DNA of 64,000 nt from Planctomycetales bacterium (lineage in GTDB: Bacteria; Planctomycetota; Phycisphaerae; SM23-33). Below are positions 9,010 to 18,170 of this stretch, piece after piece. The stretch is from positions 62,001 through 126,000 of the forward strand of contig JAUWNJ010000007.1 in the NCBI GenBank assembly GCA_030612725.1. The letters run 5' to 3'. A program made the position numbers and the translations under genes. Position 1 is the stretch's first letter; each line of letters starts with the position of its first letter. The notes under the pieces are model-generated. The model searched no databases, had not been told where the DNA came from, and saw only the letters and a list, made by a program, of their open reading frames with translations.

Positions 9010-9142
9010 GACCAATGTCTAATGACCAATGCCTAATGCCAAAAACCGCTGGCCAAAACACAAACGATCCTCGATAGATTTAGACATTAGTCATTGGTCA
9101 TTGGTCATTGATTGGTCATTGGACATTGGTCATTAGTCATTG
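9010..9142. repeat. Heptamer inverted-repeat spacer after rtcB
   Basis: Left array 9010-9037: GACCAAT, GTCTAAT, GACCAAT, GCCTAAT. Right array 9085-9142: CATTAGT, CATTGGT, CATTGGT and so on, the reverse complement of the left. The region between rtcB and the next gene (9008-9215) holds little else. Confidence 0.9.
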
Positions 9143-9215
9143 CAATGCCTCTTCACCTGCTTATACTTGTGAGGTTTCACGGTAATTAACTGGACGATTA
9201 ACACGGAGTGATATT

Positions 9216-11417
9216 ATGGCTTTCAAATTCTTTCGTCGCCGGCAGAAACTGGTTCTGGTGCTGATGGTGCTGCTGATGGTGGCATTTCTGGTCCCGACGC
9301 TTTTCCAGAGTTGCGATCGTGATCGCAGGCGCAATGCAACCGTCGGATACATCGGCGACAAGAAAGTTACCAGCAGGATGACCCAGATGGCGGCGGTTGA
9401 CCTTAACCTGCTTGACCGGTCGTTGAGGATGGGTATGGGTCGAAGGGCCGGCGAGGCCGCTTTCACAATGTTCATCAGACAGAAGGACGCGGGGCTTGCC
9501 TGGGTGTTGCTGGTGCATGAAGCCGAGCAAATGGGTATCAGCATAAGCGACGACCGGGTAGATTCCTTCCTGCTAGAATCGGAACTCACCGGCGAGACGT
9601 ACCAGCGTGAACTGGCAAATCTGCGCGAAAACGGTCGCACCGAAAAAGAACTCCGCCGGGCGGTAAAGAATTACCTGAAAGTTACAGCGGCGTTTCTGGC
9701 AGCGGATGTTGAAACCACGCCGTCGCTACCGGAACTGCGACACACCGCAGGCAACCTCTACGAGAAAATCCAACTGGCAATGGTTTCGCTCCCGGCTGAA
9801 GATTACGCAACCGATGCGACCGGGCCGTCGGCACAGGCCATTGTCGAGCAGTTCGACCGGTACAAAAACCTCGCACCGCTTGCATGGTCCAATAAGACTG
9901 CGTACCGATTCGGCTACCGCATTCCCAATCGCCTGGAAATATCCTGGTTGTTCATTAACGAGGGAATTATCTCTCGCGGTGTCGAACCGGACGAAAAAGA
10001 TATGATGCGGCACTGGGAGCAGCACCAAGACGAATTTACAAAACGTGTTCCGATCCCGACGACATCTACAGCGCCGGTCGAAGACCTGCCTGGGCGGGCT
10101 GATACGCAACCGTCCCAGCCCGTCGAACCGAAATTCCGTGAAGTTCCATTCAAGTTGTTCAGTCAGGCCGAACCGGCAGTCAGGCGGCATTTCCTGCCGG
10201 GTACTGTCGATATCAAAATGAACGAGATAATCTCCATCGCCAGGCAGACGGCCCAGCGATTCAGCGAATCCGACGAGCCTTATTCCGCCGTCGTAAAGGA
10301 AATGATACGACCCGCCGACACCCTGCTGAAGCAGAAGGTCGCCTCGTTGCCGTTCTCCACCAAAGCCTCTGTCGAGTCAATTATCGAGGAACTCGAACAC
10401 CTCGCGAATGTGAAGATCGTCTATCCCTTCGGTGAACACGAGAAACTGACCCTGGACGGTAAAATTGAGGTCAAGATAAAGCCATGGGATAACATAACAC
10501 TCGGCGAGGCGCTGGAGCGAATCGGTAAAGAGGCGAAGTTCCCACCGATTAAATGGGTTACCTGCGCCGGTATGAAAGATGTGCTTTTCGCATCCGAACC
10601 GATCGACCTGGTTCCCGTCTCGGCCGGTCGGACGGGTATGGTCAGTTTTGAGGAAATCAACCGGCACAAATTGCTTGGATTGGCTGGACTCAAGTCCGGC
10701 GACAGGGCCGGTCGGCAGAGCCTGCTGTCAATCGCCGTAACGGCAAAAGAGTTTCAGCCGCCGGGTGCGAAGCAGACACCGATGATTAAATCAGGAAGCG
10801 ATTACGACCGCGCCATGCATATTTTCGGCCCCGATGGAGGCAGGCTACTGTGGCGACTGGTCGAAGCCGAGGCCACTCACGCCCCGAAGTCTCTTTCCGG
10901 TGATGTTCGCAAGGAGGTCATCAAGGACCTCGGGATCGTCGCCGGGTTCAAAAAGGCGACCACCCTCGCCGAAACTCTAAAGAGCGACCTTGAAAAGTCC
11001 GACGGCGACCTGGAAAAACTCGCCAAGGACAAGAAACTCGATTTCAGTAAAACCGAAATGTTCTCCCGAAACACAATGCAGCGTCAGACGGGGCGTATAT
11101 TCCTTTCCTCCGTATCCGGCGTCGGAGCCGACGGGGAATTTATCAAGCAGGCATTTACGCTTGTTCCATCCGACCCCGACAATCCCGGTTCCGACCAGCC
11201 ACTCGCGGTGATCCCGCTACGCAAGCAGAGAAAGGTCATGCTCGTCCAGCGAATCGGATATGAACCGCTAATGTCCGTAATTTTCGATTACTGGGCTATA
11301 AAAAGGGCAAATGATTCGCTCATGTTGCAACGGTGGGAGCAAACGGTGGCGGTGTGGTTCGCCTACAACAGCATCGCTAAACGAGTGAATTTCAGGCTGG
11401 AAAATCCGTCCGAGTAG
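9216..11417 (+). CDS. Membrane-anchored SurA/PpiD-like protein
   Basis: 733 residues. A basic start (MAFKFFRRRQK) and one hydrophobic helix (about residues 11-30) anchor it in the inner membrane, with the rest outside. The following region (VGYIGDKKVTSRMTQMAAV..., then DDRVDSFLLESELTG and ELRRAVKNYLKV) resembles the SurA N-terminal chaperone domain of PpiD-like peptidyl-prolyl isomerases. I see no convincing parvulin catalytic motif. The middle (about 385-460) contains a segment like the small STN/secretin N-domain: SIIEELEHLANVKIVY...ITLGEALERIGKEAKFP. The C-terminus is helical again. Likely a periplasmic folding factor; the annotation as an isomerase is uncertain. Confidence 0.6.
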   Translation: MAFKFFRRRQKLVLVLMVLLMVAFLVPTLFQSCDRDRRRNATVGYIGDKKVTSRMTQMAAVDLNLLDRSLRMGMGRRAGEAAFTMFIRQKDAGLAWVLLVHEAEQMGISISDDRVDSFLLESELTGETYQRELANLRENGRTEKELRRAVKNYLKVTAAFLAADVETTPSLPELRHTAGNLYEKIQLAMVSLPAEDYATDATGPSAQAIVEQFDRYKNLAPLAWSNKTAYRFGYRIPNRLEISWLFINEGIISRGVEPDEKDMMRHWEQHQDEFTKRVPIPTTSTAPVEDLPGRADTQPSQPVEPKFREVPFKLFSQAEPAVRRHFLPGTVDIKMNEIISIARQTAQRFSESDEPYSAVVKEMIRPADTLLKQKVASLPFSTKASVESIIEELEHLANVKIVYPFGEHEKLTLDGKIEVKIKPWDNITLGEALERIGKEAKFPPIKWVTCAGMKDVLFASEPIDLVPVSAGRTGMVSFEEINRHKLLGLAGLKSGDRAGRQSLLSIAVTAKEFQPPGAKQTPMIKSGSDYDRAMHIFGPDGGRLLWRLVEAEATHAPKSLSGDVRKEVIKDLGIVAGFKKATTLAETLKSDLEKSDGDLEKLAKDKKLDFSKTEMFSRNTMQRQTGRIFLSSVSGVGADGEFIKQAFTLVPSDPDNPGSDQPLAVIPLRKQRKVMLVQRIGYEPLMSVIFDYWAIKRANDSLMLQRWEQTVAVWFAYNSIAKRVNFRLENPSE

Positions 11418-11453
11418 ATGATTCTTGACCGAGTGTATAAAATACGGTAAAGT

Positions 11454-11500
11454 CAAAACCAACAAACAAGACCATTATTGTGATGCGTTGGTTTTGTTTT
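11454..11500 (+). terminator. Intrinsic terminator before the tRNA
   Basis: 10-bp perfect arms, CAAAACCAAC (11454-11463) and GTTGGTTTTG (11487-11496), followed by TTTT. It lies 36 bp after the stop of the SurA-like gene and abuts the tRNA. Confidence 0.7.
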
Positions 11501-11501
11501 C

Positions 11502-11574
11502 GGGCAGATAGCTCAGTTGGTAGAGCACGTGACTGAAAATCACGGTGTCGGCGGTTCAAATCCGCCTCTGCCCA
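11502..11574 (+). tRNA. tRNA-Phe (anticodon GAA)
   Basis: A complete cloverleaf can be folded by eye. Acceptor stem GGGCAGA (11502-11508) pairs with TCTGCCC (11567-11573), discriminator A. D arm is GCTC-AGTTGGTA-GAGC. Anticodon stem CGTGA/TCACG holds loop CTGAAAA, giving anticodon GAA at 11535-11537. T arm is GGCGG-TTCAAAT-CCGCC. The CCA end is not encoded. Confidence 0.97.
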
Positions 11575-11623
11575 TTTCAATTTCCGATTTCCAATTAACG
11601 GAAAGAATCGTCTTCTGTTCTTT

Positions 11624-11658
11624 CAATTGACAATTGGCAATTGACAATTGACAATTGA
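11624..11658. repeat. Heptamer repeat just upstream of the S41 protease gene
   Basis: Five perfect-period 7-bp units: CAATTGA, CAATTGG, CAATTGA, CAATTGA, CAATTGA. It ends three bases before the GTG start codon at 11662, so it occupies the position where a ribosome binding site is expected. Confidence 0.95.
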
Positions 11659-11661
11659 AGA

Positions 11662-13047
11662 GTGTCTTGGCGTAACCTCATCTGGATGACAGTGGCGCTT
11701 TGCCTGGCGGTTCTGGCGCTGTTCCTTGCCCGTCGCGGGCCTCTGTATATCTCCGCCTATGACCCGGACGTAGATGACCTCGCCGGCGCTGTCAAAGCCT
11801 ACAGAATCATCAAAACACACGGCTATTCCAGTCTTGAACCCGACCGGGCCTGTCGGGGCGCAATCGAGGGAATGACAAAACAGGTCGATGAGTTCTCCGC
11901 CTACATACCTCCGGGCAGCACAGGGCAATTCGAAAACCGATTGTCGGGAACGTGGATGGATACGGGTCTGCGGATTACCGCCGAGAACGGAAAAATCATG
12001 GTCGTCGGTCCGGTACCGTCAAGCCCCGCTCACAACGCCCGTCTCTTCGGCCCCATGGAAGTCCTCGCAATCAACCGGATCAGGTCGAAATATCTGACGC
12101 TCGCACAGGCAAGGGACATGCTCAGGCCGGGCCTGAAAGAACCTGTTACTCTGCGATTGCGACGAAGCAGGGGAAAACCGTTCCGGCGAATACTGACGCC
12201 CGCACACCTGGAAACCCAAAGCGTTACCGGAATCGTCCGCGACGAAAACGGGCGATGGTGCTGCGAACTGGACGAACGGGCCGGTATTTTCTACCTGCGC
12301 ATCGGTGAATTCGTCGAGCGCACCCCGGCTGAACTGCATGAACTATACCGCGAAATGGACGAACTGCGCGGACTCGTGCTGGACATGAGAGGAAACCCCG
12401 GCGGGACGCTCTCTGCGGCCGTTGAGGTAGTTGACCGGTTCCTGGAAAAAGGCCTGATCGTCCGCACCGTTGAACGGGGCGATGTGCGCCACGCACACTA
12501 CGCACACGCCGACGGAACATACCCGCCGGTTCCGATAGTCGTACTGATAAACGCGCGGACGTCGTCGGCAGCAGAAATCGTCGCCGGCGCTCTGCAGGTC
12601 CATCGCCGAGCCATGCTCCTCGGAACACGAAGCTACGGAAAATGGTCCGTGCAGAAAACCTTCAGCCTCGGACACGAACTCGGAAAAATCCACCTTACTA
12701 CCGGAGAATACTTCCTCGCCGAACCGACAACCACTGGCCCCACGGACACCCAGCCAACCCGAAAGACAACCACGCAACCGGCGACCCAGCCGGTACGGAA
12801 ACGCCCGGGCCTGAAGCCGGACGTGCCGTTAAGGCTTACAGTCGCCCAAATCAATCGTCTTGAGGAGCTTCGGCTCGAAGCGATGGTCGCCGTTGCGCCC
12901 CATCGCGTTCCCGCTTCGATACCGACCAAAAAAACGCGTGCATACCGTATAAAACGCTCGATACTGGCCGAGGATGCCCAATTGGCTGAGGCGCTTCGGC
13001 TTCTTCGCAATCTTCCTCTACCAACAACGCGCCCTTCAATACCATGA
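11662..13047 (+). CDS. S41-family C-terminal processing protease
   Basis: 461 residues from a GTG start. An N-terminal membrane helix (about residues 7-23) places it in the cell envelope. A PDZ-like region follows (about 85-160: MDTGLRITAENGKIMVVGPVPSSPA...VLAINR). Then comes the S41 catalytic core: GLVLDMRGNPGGTLSAAVEVV, the nucleophile region VLINARTSSAAEIVAGAL with Ser, and LGTRSYGKWSVQ with the general-base Lys. This Ser-Lys dyad is that of CtpA/Prc proteases, which trim exported proteins. A Thr/Pro-rich linker (TQPTRKTTTQPATQPV) follows the core. The upstream heptamer array leaves only weak GAAG as a ribosome binding site. Confidence 0.9.
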   Translation: MSWRNLIWMTVALCLAVLALFLARRGPLYISAYDPDVDDLAGAVKAYRIIKTHGYSSLEPDRACRGAIEGMTKQVDEFSAYIPPGSTGQFENRLSGTWMDTGLRITAENGKIMVVGPVPSSPAHNARLFGPMEVLAINRIRSKYLTLAQARDMLRPGLKEPVTLRLRRSRGKPFRRILTPAHLETQSVTGIVRDENGRWCCELDERAGIFYLRIGEFVERTPAELHELYREMDELRGLVLDMRGNPGGTLSAAVEVVDRFLEKGLIVRTVERGDVRHAHYAHADGTYPPVPIVVLINARTSSAAEIVAGALQVHRRAMLLGTRSYGKWSVQKTFSLGHELGKIHLTTGEYFLAEPTTTGPTDTQPTRKTTTQPATQPVRKRPGLKPDVPLRLTVAQINRLEELRLEAMVAVAPHRVPASIPTKKTRAYRIKRSILAEDAQLAEALRLLRNLPLPTTRPSIP

Positions 13048-13119
13048 GCACCAATAACCGAAAAACAGGAAACTGTGGGGTTGTTTCGCCGGTTGTTTCA
13101 AGATTTAAAGAGGGTGAGT

Positions 13120-13674
13120 ATGTGCGAACGAAGTGAGAAACAAATAAAACGATTACTGGAAGAAGAAAAATACCAGGCAGCGCGGCGCCTTCTACTGAAG
13201 GATCTTAAAAAGGATCCGGACGACCCCTATATCCTGGCAATAATATCGATGACTTTTTACGAGCAATATAAGTATAAGAAGGCTCGTGACTATGCTGTTC
13301 GAGCCCACAATCTGGCACCATGGGATCCATTGTATATATGGTACTATGCTGCAGCTCTGAACATGCTTGGGCAAACACAAGAAGCAATTGCCCTTTATAA
13401 ATCGATATTGAAAATGGGAGTCAATCGAGTTGGTTCCGTAGCGACAACTGAAGGGATTCGTTGGGCGAAGTCACTTCTTAACGACTGCCGGTACAGCATA
13501 GGTCTATGCTATAAAGACATGGGCAATCTGTCTCTTGCTCAACGCTATCTTCGAAACCATCTTAACAAGCGAACCCGTGGAATTCCCAGCATTTACAAGC
13601 GCAAGGATGTGAAAAAAAAACTGCAACAGTTAGATAAAGAGAAGCAAAATAAGCATCCAGGAAGTTGGGATTAA
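13120..13674 (+). CDS. Tetratricopeptide-repeat protein
   Basis: 184 residues from the ATG at 13120, chosen for the upstream AAAGAGGGTGAGT. A GTG 15 codons earlier is in frame. The protein is made of TPR helices: EKYQAARRLLLKDLKKDPDDPYILAIISM, then YKKARDYAVRAHNLAPWDPLYIWYYAAALNML, then QTQEAIALYKSILKMG, then LSLAQRYLRNHLNKRT. It is Lys-rich at the end and has no signal peptide. Codon use is clearly more AT-rich than in the flanking protease and tsaD, and it ends almost at the start of the DUF3800 gene. The two may have arrived together. Function unknown; TPRs bind proteins. Confidence 0.75.
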   Translation: MCERSEKQIKRLLEEEKYQAARRLLLKDLKKDPDDPYILAIISMTFYEQYKYKKARDYAVRAHNLAPWDPLYIWYYAAALNMLGQTQEAIALYKSILKMGVNRVGSVATTEGIRWAKSLLNDCRYSIGLCYKDMGNLSLAQRYLRNHLNKRTRGIPSIYKRKDVKKKLQQLDKEKQNKHPGSWD

Positions 13675-13724
13675 ACCATGGGAGAGCGATTAAAGCGTCC
13701 AACTTGTTTCCCCATGCGAGAGCC

Positions 13725-14477
13725 ATGATCGGTAAGGAACAAGGGAAATCTGAATACATCGCGTTCTTGGATGAATGCGGCGACCACTCCCTGACGAAGA
13801 TCGACAGGGACTTCCCCGTGTTTGTCCTCTCGCTCGTGTTGGTGAAGCGAAGCGAGTACGTCGAGACGGTTCTGCCGAAGATCAATGCGATCAAGTTGCG
13901 GTACTGGGACCATGAAGGGGTGAACCTGCACAGCCGGGATATCCGCAAAGCGGATGGGCCCTTTCGAATTCTCCAGAACTCGGACCACCGCAGACAATTC
14001 ATGGACGAGATTTCGGAGTTGATGAAGTCGCTACCGTATGAGCTGTTCGTGGTCGGGATTCACAAGTCTCGCCTATGTCAACAGTATGTCCATGCCGCCA
14101 ATCCTTATGAGCTTGCGATTATGTTCGTGATGGAGCGGTTGGTGTACTGCATGGAGCAGCGGGGGCAGACATGCTTGCCGCTCATCGCCGAGGCTCGGGG
14201 CAAGAATGAGGACAACGAACTCAAGGCGGTCTTCTACGACCTGACGAGTCACGGGACAAGATACGTCGGAAAGGAACGGTTCCAGTCGTTCATCTTTCCG
14301 CTCCAGTTCCACGACAAACGAAAGAACATTGCCGGGATTCAACTGGCCGATCTCTGCGCTTATCCCTCGGCAAGACAGATGCTGAAGCCGGATCAGGCCA
14401 ACCGGGCGTATGACATTGTCAAACAGCACATTTACAAAGGCGGAGGCAACGTCAGTGGATGGAAGGAGTTCCCATAA
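13725..14477 (+). CDS. DUF3800 family protein
   Basis: 250 residues from the ATG at 13725; upstream in-frame TTG/GTG codons overlap the TPR gene. The start YIAFLDECGDHSL is the typical DUF3800 opening, with an acidic residue in the first strand. Later come LPLIAEARGKNEDNEL and FPLQFHDKRKNIAGIQLADLCAYPSAR, matching the conserved IQLADL(C/I)A block. The family has a predicted RNase H-like fold with an acidic active site. It often occurs in mobile or defence-associated regions, but its activity is not well established. Base composition differs from neighbours, suggesting transfer together with the TPR gene. Confidence 0.82.
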   Translation: MIGKEQGKSEYIAFLDECGDHSLTKIDRDFPVFVLSLVLVKRSEYVETVLPKINAIKLRYWDHEGVNLHSRDIRKADGPFRILQNSDHRRQFMDEISELMKSLPYELFVVGIHKSRLCQQYVHAANPYELAIMFVMERLVYCMEQRGQTCLPLIAEARGKNEDNELKAVFYDLTSHGTRYVGKERFQSFIFPLQFHDKRKNIAGIQLADLCAYPSARQMLKPDQANRAYDIVKQHIYKGGGNVSGWKEFP

Positions 14478-14588
14478 AAAGAAAACGGACCACCCCAAAT
14501 TATAGAGCGATCCGCCGACCGAGAATTCCCAGTCCATTAGCTATTATCGGCTCTCCGCCGCGACGTGTCAAGCTTTGACAGAAAAAAC

Positions 14589-15707
14589 ATGAGAAACAAC
14601 CAGAAACAACCGTCCCGGTTTAATCCCGGTTTAATCGTTGGTATTGAGAGCAGTTGCGACGAGACTGCCTGCGCCGTCGTCGCCGGTGGGCGGGAAGTGC
14701 TTTCCAACGTGGTGGCTTCACAGGCGGAACTGCACGCCCGCTTCGGCGGCGTCGTACCGGAAATTGCCGGAAGAGCACACATCGAAGCAATCAACCCCGT
14801 CATCGCCCAGGCAATCGACGAAGCCGGTATTCCGCCGGCCAACCTACCTGCCTCCGGCAAGCAGGCAGGTGTAGCAGCCGTTGCCGTCGCCAATCGCCCC
14901 GGACTTATCGGATCGCTTCTGGTCGGACTTATGGCGGCCAAGACGCTGGCGTGGGTCTGGCGTGTTCCGATCATCGGCGTCAATCACATCCACGCGCACG
15001 CATGGGCTCCGGCATTGGACGATGAAGAGATTGAATACCCGGCTGTGGCGTTGATTGCTTCGGGCGGGCACACCTCGCTGTACCTCTGCCGCTCGCCGGA
15101 CGGGTTGGAATTGCTCGGCGCGACCATCGACGACGCCGCCGGCGAGGCTTTCGACAAGGTGGCTGCCATATTGAACCTGCCCTACCCCGGCGGACCTGCG
15201 ATAGACCAGGCCTCACGAAACGGCCAAGCCGACGCGATCAAATTCCCCCGTTCGTTACTGAAGGGTCAATCGCTGGATTTCTCGTTCAGCGGGATAAAGA
15301 CAGCCGTTCTCTACCACGTCAACGGCGTCCCGGGCTCTATCCGCGCCGGCGTCGAAAAAGGAATCGAACGGCTGGGAGAAAAGGAAATATCCGACATCGC
15401 CGCCGGTTTCCAGGCCGCTGTGGTCGATGTGATGCGGACGAAAATCAAGCGAGCCGTCAATTTCGCCCGGCAGGACCGCGATACGAATGTGCGGACACTA
15501 ATCATAGGGGGAGGCGTAGCCGCTAACTCCGCCCTGCGAGAAGCAGTAGCGGAACTGGGCGAGAAACTCGACCTGTCCGTGCGGATACCGGCTATGGAAT
15601 ACTGCACCGATAACGCCGCAATGGTGGCGGGGCTTGCTTTCCACCACTTACGCGTCGGAAAGACCGACGATTTCGAACTGGCGGCAACGGCCACTGTGCG
15701 AAGATGA
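14589..15707 (+). CDS. tsaD: tRNA N6-threonylcarbamoyladenosine synthase subunit TsaD
   Basis: 372 residues from the ATG at 14589 (a GTG at 14565 is also in frame). TsaD transfers threonylcarbamoyl to A37 of ANN-decoding tRNAs, working with TsaB and TsaE. Motifs: GIESSCDETACAVV, GGVVPEIAGRAH, metal ligands in VNHIHAHAWAP, ALIASGGHTSLYL, GEAFDKVAAILNLPYPGGP, and CTDNAAMVAGLA near the end. Compared with the family, about ten residues (NLPASGKQAG) are inserted between IPPA and VAAVAVANRPGL. The DNA there (14842-14870) is a palindrome shared with pilM and the rseC-like gene. Confidence 0.95.
   Translation: MRNNQKQPSRFNPGLIVGIESSCDETACAVVAGGREVLSNVVASQAELHARFGGVVPEIAGRAHIEAINPVIAQAIDEAGIPPANLPASGKQAGVAAVAVANRPGLIGSLLVGLMAAKTLAWVWRVPIIGVNHIHAHAWAPALDDEEIEYPAVALIASGGHTSLYLCRSPDGLELLGATIDDAAGEAFDKVAAILNLPYPGGPAIDQASRNGQADAIKFPRSLLKGQSLDFSFSGIKTAVLYHVNGVPGSIRAGVEKGIERLGEKEISDIAAGFQAAVVDVMRTKIKRAVNFARQDRDTNVRTLIIGGGVAANSALREAVAELGEKLDLSVRIPAMEYCTDNAAMVAGLAFHHLRVGKTDDFELAATATVRR
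14842..14870. repeat. In-frame palindromic element in tsaD
   Basis: Arms ACCTACCTGC and GCAGGCAGGT (9 of 10 pair) around a 9-base loop. The element is translated as LPASGKQAG and interrupts a conserved part of TsaD without breaking the frame. Related copies: 38643-38671 (pilM) and 63330-63357 (rseC-like gene). Confidence 0.8.
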
Positions 15708-15975
15708 TTAAACCGGGTTAATCTGCCAAAATCGCCGTTTCGCCCCGTTCGAGAGTGTCTTTTCTGACAGGTTTGCAGACTGAAGCGAAGGCGGCGGATT
15801 TTTCTAATCCCTTGTCACCATTACTGTTACTGCTCCCGGCACACGCCTTGCTGCTTGCTCGATAGACCTTACGGAAGGTTTGTGCGGTGATTCTATGTAC
15901 CAACCGGTACAACACCGTCGCCGGGAAGGTCGGGGTAAAAGAAAATTCGCGCCATTATGTAAGGAGAATTTCACT

Positions 15976-17664
15976 ATGGCAGCAAAGCAGTTAGCCTTTG
16001 AAAGCGACGCCAGGGGTGCACTTCTGGCAGGTGTCAACAAAGTAACCGACGCGGTCAAGAGCACACTCGGACCACGCGGAAGAACCGCCATCCTCGATAA
16101 GGGGTGGGGAGCGCCGACAATTACAAAAGACGGCGTTACAGTCGCTGAAGAAATCGAACTTACCGACAAGGCCGAGAACATGGGAGCGAAACTCCTCAAG
16201 GAGGCAGCCTCCAAAACCTCCGATGTCGCCGGCGACGGAACGACCACCGCGACAGTTCTGGCACAGGCAATCTTCGCACAGGGCCTGCGGAACGTAACGG
16301 CAGGCGCTGACGCGATGGCGTTGACGCGCGGTATCCGCAAGGCTTCGGCCAAACTCGCCGACGCGCTCGGAAAATTGGCCAGGCCCGTCAATATCTCCAA
16401 CAAAGACGACATTATCAACGTCGCGACCATATCGGCCAACAACGACCGCACTGTCGGTAAGGTTATGGCTGACGCCTTCGAGCGTGTCGGCACCGACGGC
16501 GTAATCACCGTCGAAGAAGGAAAAGGCATCGAGACGACCGTAGATGTCGTCGAGGGTATGCAGTTCGATCGCGGATACCTCAGCCCGCATTTCGTTACCG
16601 ACCCCGAAGCAATGGTCTGCGAAATGGATAAACCCCTCATACTTATCTACGAAGAAAAGATTTCCAACATCGCAAAACTCATCCCGCTGCTGGAGAGCGT
16701 TTCCAAGGCCAAGAAGCCCCTGCTGATAATCGCAGAAGACATCGAAGGCGAAGCCCTGGCGACGCTGGTAGTCAACAAACTCCGCGGAATCGTCTCGGTC
16801 TGTGCGGTAAAGGCTCCGGGCTACGGCGACCGGCGAAAGGCAATGCTCGCCGACGTCGGAATCCTCACCGGCGCGAAAGTCTTCACCAAAGACCTCGGTA
16901 TCGACCTGGAAAGCGTCTCGCTTTCAGACCTGGGAACGGCAAAGAAAATCACCATCGACAATGACAACACCACCATTATCGAAGGCGTTGGAAAGACCGT
17001 TGACCTCAAAGCCAGGATAAATCAAATCCGTGCAGAAATCGAAACGACCACTTCCGACTATGACCGCGAGAAATTGCAGGAACGGTTGGCGAAATTGGCC
17101 GGCGGGGTCGCGCAGATTAACGTCGGCGCAGCCACTGAAGCGGAAATGAAAGAAAAGAAGACCCGTATCGAAGACGCACTGCACGCCACGCGAGCAGCCA
17201 TCGAAGAGGGAATCCTCCCCGGCGGCGGAGTCGCGCTCATTCGGGCTGCCAAGGCGCTGACAGGCCTGAAACTCACCGGCGACGAAGCCACCGGCGTAGC
17301 AATCGTGGCTCGTGCTATCGAAGAACCGCTCCGGCAGATCGTCGCCAACACAGGGGCGGAGCCGTCGGTTACGCTAAAGAAGGTCCGTGAAGGTAAAGAC
17401 GATTTCGGATTCAATGCCGATACGATGAAGTTTGAAAACCTCCTCGCCGCCGGCGTTATCGACCCAGCCAAGGTAACGAAATCGGCATTGGAGAACGCCG
17501 CTTCCGTTGCGATGATGCTTCTGACGTGCGATTGTATCGTTACCGAAAAGCCGTCCGATGACGACGGTGGTATGCCGGGCGGAATGCCCCCGGGCGGTGG
17601 CATGGGTGGCATGGGCGGAATGGGCGGAATGGGTGGCATGGGCGGAATGCCCGGAATGATGTAA
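15976..17664 (+). CDS. groEL: Chaperonin GroEL (copy 1, with GGM tail)
   Basis: 562 residues from the ATG at 15976, preceded by AAGGAGAATTTCACT. ATP-driven 60-kDa folding chaperonin. Conserved blocks: [51 protein letters not shown], and [18 protein letters not shown]. The apical [18 protein letters not shown] and the C-terminal ATPase residues in VNVGAATE-like and LPGGGVALI follow. The tail is a long Gly-Gly-Met repeat (about residues 530-562), as in housekeeping GroELs. It precedes groES, the reverse of the usual order. I looked for a CIRCE operator upstream and did not find one; the 15708-15975 leader has only a small hairpin near 15868 and no clear promoter. Confidence 0.97.
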   Translation: MAAKQLAFESDARGALLAGVNKVTDAVKSTLGPRGRTAILDKGWGAPTITKDGVTVAEEIELTDKAENMGAKLLKEAASKTSDVAGDGTTTATVLAQAIFAQGLRNVTAGADAMALTRGIRKASAKLADALGKLARPVNISNKDDIINVATISANNDRTVGKVMADAFERVGTDGVITVEEGKGIETTVDVVEGMQFDRGYLSPHFVTDPEAMVCEMDKPLILIYEEKISNIAKLIPLLESVSKAKKPLLIIAEDIEGEALATLVVNKLRGIVSVCAVKAPGYGDRRKAMLADVGILTGAKVFTKDLGIDLESVSLSDLGTAKKITIDNDNTTIIEGVGKTVDLKARINQIRAEIETTTSDYDREKLQERLAKLAGGVAQINVGAATEAEMKEKKTRIEDALHATRAAIEEGILPGGGVALIRAAKALTGLKLTGDEATGVAIVARAIEEPLRQIVANTGAEPSVTLKKVREGKDDFGFNADTMKFENLLAAGVIDPAKVTKSALENAASVAMMLLTCDCIVTEKPSDDDGGMPGGMPPGGGMGGMGGMGGMGGMGGMPGMM

Positions 17665-17671
17665 TTCAATT

Positions 17672-17761
17672 GCGGATTGCAGATTGCGGATTGCGGATTA
17701 ACAGAAAAAAAGCCCACACTTGAGCGACGCGAAGCGTCCCTTCGGGAAGCGAAAGTGCGGG
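17672..17761. repeat. Heptamer array plus composite hairpin between groEL1 and groES
   Basis: GCGGATT, GCAGATT, GCGGATT, GCGGATT at 17672-17699. Then comes a hairpin at 17713-17761 with outer arms CCCACACTT/AAGTGCGGG. Nested inside it are small hairpins GACGCGAAGCGTC and CCCTTCGGG. On the minus strand this reads TTCCCGAAGGGACGCTTCGCGT, a module also seen at 54102. It could attenuate transcription into groES. Confidence 0.8.
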
Positions 17762-17792
17762 AACAAAAAAACAATAAAAGGAGTAATCGAAG

Positions 17793-18083
17793 ATGGCAGT
17801 GAAACCTTTAGATGACAGGATTTTGGTGAAGCAGTCCGAGGCAGAAGAGAAAACCGCCGGCGGGATAGTTCTTCCCGATGCAGCCAGGGAAAAACCCCAA
17901 CGCGGAAAGGTCGTCGCCACAGGCCCGGGCACAATGCTCGACAGCGGAAAACGCGGGAAAATGGGCCTGAAAAAAGGCGATGAAGTCTATTACGGAAAGT
18001 ACACCGGAACGGAAGTCAAGATCGACGGGACAGAATACGTAATTCTCAAAGAGTCCGACGTCTTGGCCGTTATTGAAAAATAA
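17793..18083 (+). CDS. groES: Co-chaperonin GroES
   Basis: 96 residues, the normal size. It is the seven-subunit lid of GroEL. The family start VKPLDDRILVKQSEAEEKTAGGIVLPDAAREKPQ includes the mobile loop that touches GroEL. GKVVATGPG, GDEVYYGKYTGTEVKIDGTEYVILKESDVLAVIE complete the beta barrel. The ribosome binding site AAAAGGAG lies just upstream. It sits between two groEL genes and may serve both. Confidence 0.97.
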   Translation: MAVKPLDDRILVKQSEAEEKTAGGIVLPDAAREKPQRGKVVATGPGTMLDSGKRGKMGLKKGDEVYYGKYTGTEVKIDGTEYVILKESDVLAVIEK

Positions 18084-18086
18084 TTT

Positions 18087-18153
18087 AACCACAAAGAACA
18101 CAAAGGACACAAAGTATTTTCTTTCCTTTGTGCTTTTCGTGACCTTTGTGGTT
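18087..18153. repeat. Nonamer inverted repeat between groES and groEL2
   Basis: Left arm units CCACAAAGA, ACACAAAGG, ACACAAAG; right arm CTTTGTGCTTTTCGTGACCTTTGTGG, nearly complementary. Same unit as the perfect 32-bp inverted repeat at 4046-4138, 14 kb away. Confidence 0.88.
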
Positions 18154-18170
18154 CAGAAAGGGAGCAAGAA

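Noticed and set aside
9010-9142. Tandem repeat arrays as a possible CRISPR
   Set aside because: Units are 7 bp without spacers and form inverted pairs; no cas genes are present.
15708-15975. CIRCE/HrcA operator upstream of groEL1
   Set aside because: No TTAGCACTC-N9-GAGTGCTAA-like palindrome found; only a small ACCTT/AAGGT hairpin.
15880-15975. 33-residue N-terminal extension of GroEL1
   Set aside because: No homology to GroEL starts; AAGGAG lies before the internal ATG at 15976.
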